Counted from the stretch's first letter, positions 32,908-41,741 are shown. The stretch is 64,000 bases of DNA from Rhizobium sp. BK251 (GCF_004345245.1 NZ_SLUQ01000015.1:1-64000), one strand, 5' to 3'. The notes: generated by a model from the sequence alone, not told the origin. A program made the numbers and translations.

Positions 32908-34142
32908 GACGGTCTCCTTTCGCGCCACATCGTATCGATCCAGACGGCAAGCACGAGAACGCCGGCGAGCACCATGCTCTGCAGCGGGCTGGCAATGCCG
33001 AGGAGCACCATCGCGCTCTGGAGGCTTTGCATGATCAGCGCGCCGACGCAGCCGCCGAGGATCGTGCCGGCGCCGCCGGCGAGCGAGGTTCCGCCGATGA
33101 CGGCGGCCGCAATGACATAGAGTTCCATCATCGTGCCCGCGCCGCTGGCGGCGGCGTTCAGCCGAGCCGTGAGCACGATCGAGGCCAGACCGGATAGAAA
33201 GCCCATCAGAACGAAGACCTTGAGGACAACGCGCTGCGTATTGATGCCGGTCAGGCGCGCAGCGTGCGGATCGCCTCCGACGGCAAAGACATGGCGGCCG
33301 AACCTGTGTCGCCTGGCGAGGACGGTCATCAGAACCGTTACCGCGATCAGGATCAGGACAGGGAAGGCAAGGCCCATGGCTTCGTCGGTTCCGGGCCGCT
33401 TGTAGCTGTTCATGACGGCGACGAAGCCGAATGCACCCAGGCACCAGATCGCCGCGGAGAGCAGATCAAAGGCCCGAAGCGGATTGCGGATGCCGAGCTT
33501 CTTCTTGCGCTGGTATCTGCGCCGCAGGTTGAAGGCGAGATAGGCCGTGACCGCAAGGGCAGCCGCCCAGCTGAGCGGTCCGCCGAGCACGCCGTTCTGG
33601 CCGCCGCCGAGAATCTGGAACGTTTCGTTGAGAGGCGCGATCGTCGTGCCGTCATTGAGTTCGTAGGCCGCATTGCGCAGGAAAAGCAGGCCACCCAGGG
33701 TGACGACGAAGGACGGGATGCGGGCATAGGCGACGAGCACTCCCTGGATCAGGCCGATGAGCATGCCTCCGGCCAACATGGCGAGGCTTGCGATCCACCA
33801 GGCATGCGTATTGCCTGGAAACCAGACGCTCTGTACGAGCCCGCCAAGGACGCCGAGAAACCCGACTTGCGAACCGACTGAGAGATCGATGTGGCGAGTG
33901 ACGATCACGAGGATCATTCCCGAGGCCATGATCGCCACTACCGACACCTGAAGAGACAGGTTGAAGAGGTTCCGCGGCGACAAAAATATGCCGCCGGTGA
34001 GGACGTTTGCGGAAAGCCAGATCAGGCCGAGAACGATAACCATCGCCAGCAGGCGAGTGTCCCGGCCCCCACCCCCGGCCGCCTGCAGCAGCCGGGGAAG
34101 GAACTTCGCGGAAATGGACGCTGGTTGGAAGACAGGTGTCAT
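32904..34142 (-). CDS. Sugar ABC transporter permease (XylH-like)
   Basis: This 412-residue membrane protein of the CUT2/BPD_transp_2 family has about ten or more hydrophobic helices and the conserved IDLSVGSQVGFLGVLGGLVQ segment near residue 84. The C-terminal VIGGTSLAGGAGTILGGCVG is also typical of XylH. It is longer than RbsC, matching the XylH branch. It overlaps the ATPase gene and follows the binding-protein gene by 17 bases. Confidence 0.9.
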   Translation of the reverse strand: MTPVFQPASISAKFLPRLLQAAGGGGRDTRLLAMVIVLGLIWLSANVLTGGIFLSPRNLFNLSLQVSVVAIMASGMILVIVTRHIDLSVGSQVGFLGVLGGLVQSVWFPGNTHAWWIASLAMLAGGMLIGLIQGVLVAYARIPSFVVTLGGLLFLRNAAYELNDGTTIAPLNETFQILGGGQNGVLGGPLSWAAALAVTAYLAFNLRRRYQRKKKLGIRNPLRAFDLLSAAIWCLGAFGFVAVMNSYKRPGTDEAMGLAFPVLILIAVTVLMTVLARRHRFGRHVFAVGGDPHAARLTGINTQRVVLKVFVLMGFLSGLASIVLTARLNAAASGAGTMMELYVIAAAVIGGTSLAGGAGTILGGCVGALIMQSLQSAMVLLGIASPLQSMVLAGVLVLAVWIDTMWRERRPS

Positions 34143-34159
34143 GACGGGACTCCAGCTGG

Positions 34160-35197
34160 TTACTCGCAGGCCTTTGGCGGGTTCTTGGTCACGCCGTTGC
34201 AGAGAACGTCCTTCGAGATCCAGCCGGACTGGACGACGAGGTCGAGATTGTCACGGGTGATCGCCACGGGATCGAGGATGATCGCCGGTTGTGAAGCGCC
34301 GGAGTCCGTCTTTCCGGCCTTCGCGCCGGTCACGGCGTCGATCTTCGCGCCCTTGATGATCTCGACGGCGGCCTTTGCAGCGGTCTGGCCGAGCGCGTTC
34401 GCGTCTTTCCAGACGGTCATGGTCTGATCGCCCTTGGCGATACGGTTCAACACATTCTTGTCGCCGTCCTGGCCGGAGATGCCGACCTTGCCGAGCAGAT
34501 CCTGGCTGGACAGCGCGGCAGCCACGCCATTTGCAATGCTGTCGTTCATGGCGAGCACCGCATCGACCTTGTTGTCGTTCGCGGTCAGCACCTGTTCCAT
34601 GAGCGCCTGAGCAACGTCGGGCTTCCACTGTTCGACGTTCTGCTGGGCGACGATCTTGATGTCGCCCTTGTCGACCGCTGCCTGAATTGCCTGCATCTGG
34701 CCGCTCTTGAAGACCTGCTGGATGGTCTGGGCGGGGTCGCCGTCCATCGCGACCCAGTTGCCCTTCGGCACGGCCTTCAGCAGGGCCTCGCCCATGACGC
34801 GGCCGACGGCGACGTTGTCGAAGCTGGTGTAGAGAAGGTCGCCGGTGTCGATCGGCGCATCATAGGCGATGACGGCGATATTGCTTCGCTTTGCCTCGTC
34901 GATGACCGGGATGATCGCCTTGGCGTCCTGGGCGACGACGACGAGCACCTTCACGCCGCGTGCGATCAGGCTCTCGATGTCGGCGGCCTGCTTCTGCGGA
35001 TCGCCCTGGGCGTCGATGCCGACATAGGAAACGCCCGCCTTGTCGAAGACCGATTTCATCGCGGCCTCGTCGATCTTCCAGCGCTCGTCCTGGAAATAGC
35101 GCCAGCTGACGCCGACCGTGTCCTGAGCGGCGGCCACGCCGGTCATAAGTGCGACACCCGCGACGGCGCCGGCAAGCATATGCGAAAGCTTCAACAT
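34160..35197 (-). CDS. Sugar ABC transporter substrate-binding protein (XylF-like)
   Basis: This 345-residue periplasmic binding protein has an N-terminal signal (MLAGAVAGVALMTGVAAAQD). The mature domain shows the XylF-like VGVSWRYFQDERWKIDEAAM start and the AYDAPI ligand-site segment. Later come SGQDGD and TVWKDANALG. GGAGG six bases before ATG 35197 fixes the start. It is the first gene of the importer operon. D-xylose is one possible ligand, but the FucU-like and SDR neighbours suggest another aldose. Confidence 0.9.
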   Translation of the reverse strand: MLKLSHMLAGAVAGVALMTGVAAAQDTVGVSWRYFQDERWKIDEAAMKSVFDKAGVSYVGIDAQGDPQKQAADIESLIARGVKVLVVVAQDAKAIIPVIDEAKRSNIAVIAYDAPIDTGDLLYTSFDNVAVGRVMGEALLKAVPKGNWVAMDGDPAQTIQQVFKSGQMQAIQAAVDKGDIKIVAQQNVEQWKPDVAQALMEQVLTANDNKVDAVLAMNDSIANGVAAALSSQDLLGKVGISGQDGDKNVLNRIAKGDQTMTVWKDANALGQTAAKAAVEIIKGAKIDAVTGAKAGKTDSGASQPAIILDPVAITRDNLDLVVQSGWISKDVLCNGVTKNPPKACE

Positions 35198-35275
35198 CCC
35201 AATCCTCCCTTTGGATGAAGACCGCGCACGAACACTCCTCGTCGGCGCGCGGCGGCGCAACCTCCCGTCGCGCCA

Positions 35276-35310
35276 TTTGTATTTGTTTAAAGCAGATACA
35301 TATTTATGTC
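35276..35310 (-). promoter_or_regulatory. AT-rich promoter region of the XylF-like operon with a TTTGTAT half-site
   Basis: This is the AT-rich upstream region of the binding-protein gene. TTTGTAT at 35276-35282 matches the half-site of the palindrome at 29992, and ATACATA at 35297-35303 offers an imperfect inverted partner. It is a likely place for ROK control. Confidence 0.4.
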
Positions 35311-35362
35311 AAGTTTAGTCTGTTCCATGGAAAGTGATCCTTCGTGAGTCGCTCCGACTTAC

Positions 35363-35550
35363 ATGGAGACGCCCATGGTCGCCGCGGTGGAAGCTAAGAA
35401 GGAACGCATTCCAATCTGGCTGGCGGACACCGCGATGGGCCGCATCGGCAGGCCGGAGGAGGTGGCGCGGTCCTCTTCCTTGCATCCGGAGCGGCAAGCC
35501 TTATGACCGGAGCGATCGTCAATGTCGACGCCGGTTTCGCCTGCTGGTGG
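35363..35550 (+). pseudogene. Frameshifted C-terminal remnant of an SDR-family dehydrogenase
   Basis: The frame from 35363 reads METPMVAAVEAKKERIPIW then GRIGRPEEVAR, a standard SDR C-terminal region. It shifts frame at about 35473 and continues VLFLASGAASLMTGAIVNVD. The cofactor domain, the YxxxK motif and any start are missing, so the gene is dead. The DNA from 35551 to 35809 holds no other gene that I can see, apart from the ribosome binding site of the next gene. Confidence 0.75.
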
Positions 35551-35809
35551 CCGCAGACAGGCGAGGCGCGGGTTGATCGATCAACATCTCTCGCTTCTGC
35601 CGATCGGACATGTACAGAGGCATTTTTCGGTCGAAGGCTGCCAGCCGTCAGGGTCTCGACGTAGGGACTGCGCCACAAGGTGGGTTCTAGCCGATCCAGC
35701 TCAGTTGCTGTCTGTTCCTTGGACCTTCCTGAACACCGATTAGTGAGGTGTCTGAATCTTGCAAATTCGCATAGGATGCGTTGGCATTCTGGCCCAGGGA
35801 GGAAGTGCC

Positions 35810-36697
35810 ATGACGAAGGGCAAAATTTCGGCAAAGTTGCTGGCGGCAACTATTCTGATGGTCGCATACCAAGGACTTGCTGTTGCGCAGATGCCGCAGC
35901 AACAGCCAGATGCGAAGGCCTTCAAACTTGGCAATCTCGATATTGTCGCCCTTCATGACGCTCAGTTTGTCCTACCCAACGACGGCAAGGTATTTGGCCT
36001 TGACCATCGCCCAGCCGAAGTCGCGGACTTGCTTAAGGCGGCAGGCGCACCAACCGATACGATCACCCTTAGCGTCGATGCCCTGCTGGTCAAGTCGGAC
36101 CGGCACCTTGTCCTGATTGATACCGGTGTCGGCGGCGCACTTCAGGGCAGTCTGGCAAAAGCCGGATATCGCGCTGACGCAGTCGACGAAATCCTGATCA
36201 CCCATTCTCATCCTGATCACGTCGGCGGGCTTGTTTTGGATGGAAAACTCGCTTTTCCGAATGCCACGATCCGCATGTCGGAAGCGGAGTGGTCCTTTGC
36301 CAAAGCTAACGAAAAGCTGACCCCCATCGTCAAGGTCATCGAGGATCGTGTTAAGACATTCAAACCTGGTGGCGAGGTCGCTCCCGGCATCACATCCGTG
36401 GCCCTGAGTGGTCACACGCCCGGCCACGTCGGCTACCAGATCGTATCGGGGAAGGAGAGGCTGTTCGATATTGGTGACACCGTTCACAGCTCGATCATTT
36501 CGCTTGCCGAGCCAGATTGGGGTGTCTCGTTCGATGCCGACAAACCGGAAGCCGAGCAGAACCGTGTCAAGACGCTGAGCACACTCGCCAAGAACAAGGA
36601 GAGGATTTTCGCACCGCACTTTCCGTTTCCGGGTGTGGGATATATCTCAGCAGAGGGCGACCACTTCTCATGGACCGCGAATGACAAGGCCGAGTAG
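35810..36697 (+). CDS. MBL-fold metallo-hydrolase, exported
   Basis: This 295-residue protein has a signal peptide (LLAATILMVAYQGLAVAQ) and a metallo-beta-lactamase fold. The metal motif is THSHPDHVGG near residue 127, with later ligands in SGHTPGHVGY near 204, DIGDTVHSS near 221, and a final His in FAPHFPF near 269. GGAGG eight bases before ATG 35810 fixes the start; the frame is open upstream. Relatives include lactonases and other hydrolases, and export to the periplasm is predicted. It stands alone between an SDR remnant and a convergent AraC gene. Confidence 0.85.
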   Translation: MTKGKISAKLLAATILMVAYQGLAVAQMPQQQPDAKAFKLGNLDIVALHDAQFVLPNDGKVFGLDHRPAEVADLLKAAGAPTDTITLSVDALLVKSDRHLVLIDTGVGGALQGSLAKAGYRADAVDEILITHSHPDHVGGLVLDGKLAFPNATIRMSEAEWSFAKANEKLTPIVKVIEDRVKTFKPGGEVAPGITSVALSGHTPGHVGYQIVSGKERLFDIGDTVHSSIISLAEPDWGVSFDADKPEAEQNRVKTLSTLAKNKERIFAPHFPFPGVGYISAEGDHFSWTANDKAE

Positions 36698-36794
36698 TTG
36701 ACCGCAATGGGCGCAGGCTGAGCAAAAGTTCGGCCAATAGGCGGCAGGCTGCCACAGGAGCGCACCAAGATGGCGGGCGACCTCGCCATGGCAG

Positions 36795-37727
36795 TCAGGC
36801 AGGCCCGCCAAGGTGGCGTCGGACCCATTTCATTTCTTCCGAGGCGGTGCGTCCAAAATGCCGTTTGAAGTCCCGGCTGAACTGGGCCGGGCTTGCATAG
36901 CCGACTGAACTGGCGACTTCTGCGATCGTCCTGCCGTGGCGTGCGATCATCAATCTCGCTTCGTGGAGCCGCATCGCCTTCACGTACTGCATCGGGCTGC
37001 TACCGGTCAGATCCTTGAAATGGACGTGGTAGGAAGGAACGCTCATTCCCACATCCCTTGCCAAGTCGGCGATCGCGATTTCAGAGCCGTAGTTTTCCCG
37101 CAACCATGCCAGGCTCTGGACGACCCTTCCGGCCGTGCCTTTCTGTTGCAGAGCAGCGGTCATTGCTCCGCCTTGCGGGCCAACCAGGACCCGGTAGTGC
37201 AGTTCGCGCAGAATACCGGCCCCAAGAACAGCAACTTCGACAGGGCTGCGAACGGCCATCAGCAGGCGCAACAGAACATCCTCGATATCGGCGGCCATCC
37301 TGCTCGACACGAGGCCTCGTGGTTTGGCGCTTGCCAGTTTGCCGTGCTTTTCTACTTGCATGGCGATCTCGGCTGCCATCTGCATATCGAACTCGACGTA
37401 GACCGCAAGCAATGGCCGTTCCGGACTGGCCGTCGATTCCATTCTGAACGGAACGGGTATCGAGACCGCCAGATAGTGTTCCTCATCATAGAGGTAGATC
37501 TCCCCTTCCAGGATGCCTTGCTTGCTCCCCTGCAATACGAACACCGCGCCTGGTTTGTAGAGCACCGGGATGTCGTGAAGCACGGCTTCCGTCCGCAGTA
37601 TGCGGACGCGATCGAGCGCGGTCGGATTGTATCCGTGACGAGGCGCTAGAACGGAGGCCAGTTCGATCAACTCGCGTCGGCGGGATCGTCCGTTTCCGAC
37701 AGTCATAGGATTTGACAGCATATTCAT
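36795..37727 (-). CDS. AraC-family transcriptional regulator (AraC_N cupin type)
   Basis: This protein of about 310 residues has an N-terminal AraC_N domain (PGAVFVLQGSKQGILEGE, then AVSIPVPFRMESTASPERPL). The C-terminal DNA-binding domain contains IADLARDVGMSVPSYHVHFK and YASPAQFSRDFKRHFGR. The start is uncertain: ATG 37727 is used here, with GTG 37754 and ATG 37706 possible. It is divergent from the SDR gene at 37794, a frequent pairing in which AraC_N regulators control an adjacent oxidoreductase. It is also a full-length relative of the broken gene at 167-647. Confidence 0.83.
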   Translation of the reverse strand: MNMLSNPMTVGNGRSRRRELIELASVLAPRHGYNPTALDRVRILRTEAVLHDIPVLYKPGAVFVLQGSKQGILEGEIYLYDEEHYLAVSIPVPFRMESTASPERPLLAVYVEFDMQMAAEIAMQVEKHGKLASAKPRGLVSSRMAADIEDVLLRLLMAVRSPVEVAVLGAGILRELHYRVLVGPQGGAMTAALQQKGTAGRVVQSLAWLRENYGSEIAIADLARDVGMSVPSYHVHFKDLTGSSPMQYVKAMRLHEARLMIARHGRTIAEVASSVGYASPAQFSRDFKRHFGRTASEEMKWVRRHLGGPA

Positions 37728-37793
37728 AGAATCCGCAATCGATGCGCTGGCCACATCATATTATTTGTCAAACATGACCTCAACAAGGAATGT

Positions 37794-38630
37794 TTGAACA
37801 TCATGTCACGAAAGACCTTTTTCATCACCGGAGCGAACTCCGGCTTCGGGCTTGCCATTGCTTCGGCGGCTGTCCAGATGGGCCACACGGTGATTGGTAC
37901 GGTTCGCTCGGAAGCGTCACGCGCAGCGCTTGCCAAGGCCCTGCCTGCGGTCCAACCGGTTCTCTGCGACGTAACGGAGTTCAACCGCATATCTGATGTC
38001 GTTACGCAGGCGGAGGAGCAGCATGGACCGGTTGACGTGCTGATCAACAATGCCGGTTATGGCCACGAGGGAGTGCTGGAGGAGTCGCCGATTGAAGAGA
38101 TGCGGCGCCAGTTCGACGTGAACGTCTTCGGCGCCGTCGCCATGGCCAAGGCATTTCTTCCGAGGTTTCGCGAGCGACGCCATGGCTTCATCGTCAACGT
38201 CACCTCGATGGGAGGAATGATCACCATGCCCGGCATCGCGTATTATTGCGGCAGCAAGTTTGCGCTTCAGGGCATATCGGAAGTGATGCGTTCGGAAATG
38301 GCCCCGTTCGGTGTGCATGTGACGACCCTTTGCCCCGGCTCCTTCCGGACGGACTGGGCGGGACGATCGATGATCCGCACGGAGCGATCCATCCCGGACT
38401 ATGATGCACTTTTTGATCCGATACGCGAGGCACGGCAGGCCGTGAGCGGCAAGCAGCTCGGCAATCCCGCCAAACTGGCAGCGGCTGTTTTAGACTTGGT
38501 CGAATCCAATAGTCCGCCGCCGCAGCTTCTACTCGGCAGCGATGCCCTCAAGCACGTGTCGGATAGGATCGTACGCCTGCAGCAGGAAATTGAGGCATGG
38601 AAGCCTGTCACGGTCTCGACAGACGGCTGA
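37794..38630 (+). CDS. SDR-family oxidoreductase
   Basis: This 278-residue short-chain dehydrogenase has the cofactor motif FITGANSGFGLAIASAAVQM near residue 9 and NNAGYGHEG near 84. The catalytic YYCGSKFAL is near 151, and PGSFRTDWAGRS is a substrate-loop segment. The motif set fits the extended-loop ketoreductase and retinol-dehydrogenase-like SDRs. It starts at TTG 37794 with AAGGA upstream; ATG 37803 is an alternative. Control by the divergent AraC gene is inferred from position. Confidence 0.87.
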   Translation: MNIMSRKTFFITGANSGFGLAIASAAVQMGHTVIGTVRSEASRAALAKALPAVQPVLCDVTEFNRISDVVTQAEEQHGPVDVLINNAGYGHEGVLEESPIEEMRRQFDVNVFGAVAMAKAFLPRFRERRHGFIVNVTSMGGMITMPGIAYYCGSKFALQGISEVMRSEMAPFGVHVTTLCPGSFRTDWAGRSMIRTERSIPDYDALFDPIREARQAVSGKQLGNPAKLAAAVLDLVESNSPPPQLLLGSDALKHVSDRIVRLQQEIEAWKPVTVSTDG

Positions 38631-38654
38631 CGGCGCAGGACTTCAACTTTCTGC

Positions 38655-38683
38655 TTGACGGTCTACCTACTAGAAGGTAGATA
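38655..38683 (+). promoter_or_regulatory. TetR promoter with operator in the spacer
   Basis: TTGACG (38655-38660) and TAGATA (38678-38683) are a good sigma-70-like pair with a 17-base spacer. The near-perfect palindrome CTACCTACTAGAAGGTAG (38663-38680) fills that spacer, so a bound repressor would block RNA polymerase. A related site lies at 39327-39344, so the TetR protein at 38689 probably regulates itself and the downstream genes. Confidence 0.75.
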
Positions 38684-38688
38684 AAGCT

Positions 38689-39276
38689 ATGAGCAACCTT
38701 TTGACGACTTCCGACGAGATCATTGCCTCCGCGCGAACGCTGATCGTGGGCGGAGGATATAACGGCTTCAGCTATGCCGATATTGCTGGAGTTGTCGGCA
38801 TCCGCAAGGCAAGCATCCATCACCATTTTCCGAGCAAGGCCGATTTGGTCCGCACGCTTGTAAAGCAATATCGTGAAGATGCCGAGGTGGTCGCGGCGGG
38901 TCTGGAGCAGAGTGTACGAGATCCCCTCGAGCTCCTCAAAACCTACGCGGGCCACTGGGCCAAGTGCATTGAGGACGCAAGCAGGCCTTTTTGCGTGTGC
39001 GCCATGCTTGCGAGCGAATTGCCAGCCCTGCCGCCGGAAGTCGCAGGGGAGGTAAAGGCTTTTTTCCGCTTCCTCTCGACATGGCTGACCTCGGTCATGG
39101 AACGAGGCTCCAAGGAAGGGGCCCTGAGTCTGTCAAGCGAACCTCGCGCAGAGGCTGAGGCATTCATGGCGTCCGTCCACGGAGCAATGCTTTCGGCACG
39201 GGCCTATGGGACCCCGGAAGTATTCGCCAGCATTCTGGCGCCTACCCTGGAACGGCTGTCACCGTCAGCCGCCTAG
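38689..39276 (+). CDS. TetR/AcrR-family transcriptional regulator
   Basis: This 195-residue regulator has an N-terminal helix-turn-helix (NGFSYADIAGVVGIRKASIH then HHFPSKADLV, about residues 25-52) and a helical ligand-binding domain. It lies directly after a promoter with an operator in its spacer, indicating autorepression. The next gene, for an OB-like exported protein, has a matching operator. The inducer is unknown. Confidence 0.87.
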   Translation: MSNLLTTSDEIIASARTLIVGGGYNGFSYADIAGVVGIRKASIHHHFPSKADLVRTLVKQYREDAEVVAAGLEQSVRDPLELLKTYAGHWAKCIEDASRPFCVCAMLASELPALPPEVAGEVKAFFRFLSTWLTSVMERGSKEGALSLSSEPRAEAEAFMASVHGAMLSARAYGTPEVFASILAPTLERLSPSAA

Positions 39277-39320
39277 CAAAGTTCCGGAGGGAATAACCAC
39301 CCGGAGCGATAATTGTGTCA

Positions 39321-39349
39321 TTGAAACTACCAACTAGTAGGATGTTATT
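39321..39349 (+). promoter_or_regulatory. Second TetR-type promoter/operator
   Basis: TTGAAA (39321-39326) and TGTTAT (39343-39348) flank the site CTACCAACTAGTAGGATG (39327-39344). It shares the CTACC..ACTAG..AGG pattern with the operator at 38663. It would put the following exported protein, cytochrome b and Mo-oxidoreductase under the TetR protein. Confidence 0.68.
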
Positions 39350-39352
39350 CAG

Positions 39353-39982
39353 ATGATCAAGAGCATTTTTCACGCAGTCGTACTAGGCCTCTCCGGCATA
39401 TCGTCGGCGGCCATGATAACAACACCTGTACATGCCGAGGACAAGAACGCTGAACAGGTTCACGTCCGGGGCAGCATCGTCAACTACAGTGGATCCACTC
39501 TGAAGGTGAAGACGCGCGAAGGGGAGACGGTCGATGTCGCCCTCGCCGACGACTGGAAGGTTTCCAGCGTGGCAAATGCTGAGGTGACTGACATCAAGCC
39601 TGGCGACTTCGTTGGCATCGCGTCCCTGCCGAAAGAGGGCGGTGGTGATGGTGCGCTTGAAGTGCTCATCTTCCCGCCGGCACTGAAAGGGGCAGGTGAG
39701 GGCAGCTACGGTTGGGACCTCAAACCCAACAGCAGCATGACCAATGCTACCGTGGCGGATGCGGTCAAAGGCGTCGACGGCCGGACGGTCACCGTCTCCT
39801 ATCACGGCAAGGAAAAGAAGATCTCTATTCCGGATGGTACGCCCGTCGTGACTTTTGCTCCGGCGACCAAGGATGATCTCGTTCCTGGTGCCGTCGTCTT
39901 CATACCTGCCGAGAAGGCTGCAACCGGCACCATCGCCCATCAGGTCCTTGTCGGAAAGAACGGCGTGGTTCCGCCCATGTGA
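39353..39982 (+). CDS. Exported protein with two OB-like (DUF5666-like) repeats
   Basis: This 209-residue protein has a signal peptide ending near TTPVHAED. The mature part seems to contain two similar beta-rich units: VRGSIVNYSGSTLKVKTREG...IKPGDFVGI near residues 40-90, and VKGVDGRTVTVSYHGKEKKI...LVPGAVVFI near 138-185. This resembles the DUF5666/OB-fold proteins found in periplasmic redox and metal loci. It is the first gene after the second TetR operator and is followed after 108 bases by the cytochrome gene. A role as partner or chaperone of the oxidoreductase is inference. Confidence 0.65.
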   Translation: MIKSIFHAVVLGLSGISSAAMITTPVHAEDKNAEQVHVRGSIVNYSGSTLKVKTREGETVDVALADDWKVSSVANAEVTDIKPGDFVGIASLPKEGGGDGALEVLIFPPALKGAGEGSYGWDLKPNSSMTNATVADAVKGVDGRTVTVSYHGKEKKISIPDGTPVVTFAPATKDDLVPGAVVFIPAEKAATGTIAHQVLVGKNGVVPPM

Positions 39983-40090
39983 ACCAAGCCGTCGCCGGTC
40001 GGCTCGGCCGCCCCACCGGTTCGACCGGCGACTACCAAAGAATGCTGCGTGACTTGCAGCTGATGGATGATTTGGACGGAGGACGCCGTC

Positions 40091-40945
40091 ATGAACGAGA
40101 ATGCCACCGATGACAACGTTCGATATCCTCGGACGATCTTCATCCGCCGCCACTCCCTTGTGACGCGGCTCACTCACTGGCTGAACGCGCTTTGCTTGAG
40201 CTTCCTCCTGTTGAGCGGGCTGCAGATCTTCAACGCCCATCCGGAGCTTTATTGGGGCCACTACGGCGCAGACGGCGACCCTGCTGTCCTGACGATCGGC
40301 TCCGAGGGACAAGGAGGCGAGGCACGCGGTTTCGTGCGGGTCGCTGGCCTCCGATTTGCGACGACCGGCGTTCTCGGAGTCTCGGACGTCGAAGGTGAGC
40401 GGACGCCGCGGGCTTTCCCGGCCTGGGCTACCATTCCGTCGTTTCAGGATCTCGCGGCCGGGCGCCGCTGGCATTTCTTCTTTGCCTGGCTGTTCGTTGT
40501 CAACGGCATCCTCTACCTCGGCTTCAGTGTTCTGACCGGCCACTTCAGGCGAGACCTGGCACCGACAACGGGAGAGCTTTCGCCCCGTCATCTGTGGCAC
40601 GAGGTGCTGGATCACGCTCGTCTTCGCTTCGCGGAAGGGGAAGCGGCAAAGCGCTATAATGCGCTTCAGAAGCTGGCCTACCTGGTCGTGATTGTTGTTC
40701 TGCTGCCGCTCATGGTCCTTACGGGCCTGACCATGTCACCTGGCGTCGACGCTGCCTTTCCTGTGCTGGTGGATGTCTTCGGGGGACGTCAATCCGCCCG
40801 AACCATCCACTTCGCCGCCGCATCGTTTCTGGTGCTGTTCGTCGTCATTCACATCGTCATGGTCGTGCTGTCGGGGACCTGGAACAATATCCGCTCGATG
40901 ATCACCGGCCGCTACGCGATCCAGGAAAAAGGCCCGACATCATGA
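40091..40945 (+). CDS. Cytochrome b/b6-domain membrane protein (FdnI/b561-like)
   Basis: This 284-residue inner-membrane protein has at least four hydrophobic helices and His residues placed for two b haems (LVTRLTHWLNALCLSFLLLS near residue 26, HFFFAWLFVV near 132, TIHFAAASF near 237, IHIVMVVLSG near 256). The family passes electrons between the quinone pool and a periplasmic oxidoreductase. GGAGG eight bases before ATG 40091 fixes the start. The stop overlaps the Mo-oxidoreductase gene (ATGA at 40942-40945), so the two work together. Confidence 0.85.
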   Translation: MNENATDDNVRYPRTIFIRRHSLVTRLTHWLNALCLSFLLLSGLQIFNAHPELYWGHYGADGDPAVLTIGSEGQGGEARGFVRVAGLRFATTGVLGVSDVEGERTPRAFPAWATIPSFQDLAAGRRWHFFFAWLFVVNGILYLGFSVLTGHFRRDLAPTTGELSPRHLWHEVLDHARLRFAEGEAAKRYNALQKLAYLVVIVVLLPLMVLTGLTMSPGVDAAFPVLVDVFGGRQSARTIHFAAASFLVLFVVIHIVMVVLSGTWNNIRSMITGRYAIQEKGPTS

Positions 40946-41718
40946 GCCACATTCTTACCCGCCGCCGCTTCCTGATTGGCAGCACACTTGGCGCCACTGC
41001 ACTCGCTCTTCCTGGCTGTGACATGCTGGATCAGAACACCGACATCGCCAATGTCCTTCGTTCAGCCGAACGGCTGACAATGAAGGCTCAAAGGTTGCTC
41101 CAGGGCAGTCATGCCCTGGCCCGTGAATTTGCCGAGGCGGATATTTCTCCGTCCTTCCGGGTAAACGGTACCAGTGCTCCCGACAGCGACGAATACGCTG
41201 AACTTTCGGAAGGCAAGTTCAAGGACTGGAAGCTGAAGATAGACGGTCTGGTGGAGCGCCCTCAGGAGATTTCGCTCGCTGAGCTGAAGGCGCTTCCGGC
41301 GCGCACCCAAATCACCCGTCATGACTGCGTCGAGGGCTGGAGCGCCATCGGGAAATGGACCGGTGTCCCGCTCGCGAGCCTTTTGAGCCTGGCCTTCCTC
41401 AGGCCCACGGCGCGCTACGTGGTCTTCCATTGTGCCGATGAGCTCGAGAAGACGCTCGACGGAAGCGGTCGTTACTACGAGAGCATCGACCTCATTGACG
41501 CGTTCCACCCACAGACGATCCTTGCCTATCAGATGAACGGTCAGGATCTCTCGATTGGTCACGGCGCTCCATTGCGCCTGCGGGTGGAACGGCAACTGGG
41601 CTACAAGCAAGCCAAATACATCATGCGCATCGAAGTTGTTGACAGCTTCCGTGGCCTGTGGGGCGGCAATGGCGGTTTTTGGGAAGACCGCGGCTACGAG
41701 TGGTACGCGGGCATCTAG
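40942..41718 (+). CDS. Molybdopterin-dependent oxidoreductase, sulfite oxidase fold (MsrP-like)
   Basis: This 258-residue protein begins with a twin-arginine signal (TRRRFLIGSTLGATALALPGC, cysteine also allowing a lipobox). The Mo-cofactor domain carries the Cys ligand in TRHDCVEGWSAIGKWTGVPL near residue 125. This fold includes sulfite oxidases and MsrP, which repairs periplasmic methionine sulfoxide with electrons from a membrane b cytochrome. The pairing with the overlapping cytochrome gene fits such a system, but the natural substrate and direction of reaction are unknown. Confidence 0.87.
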   Translation: MSHILTRRRFLIGSTLGATALALPGCDMLDQNTDIANVLRSAERLTMKAQRLLQGSHALAREFAEADISPSFRVNGTSAPDSDEYAELSEGKFKDWKLKIDGLVERPQEISLAELKALPARTQITRHDCVEGWSAIGKWTGVPLASLLSLAFLRPTARYVVFHCADELEKTLDGSGRYYESIDLIDAFHPQTILAYQMNGQDLSIGHGAPLRLRVERQLGYKQAKYIMRIEVVDSFRGLWGGNGGFWEDRGYEWYAGI

Positions 41719-41741
41719 TTCGGCTCTCTGCTGCCTTGTCT

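Noticed and set aside
39383..40615. Open frame of over 400 codons on the minus strand
   Set aside because: It covers the OB-like and cytochrome genes on the reverse strand and has no motif or start signal.
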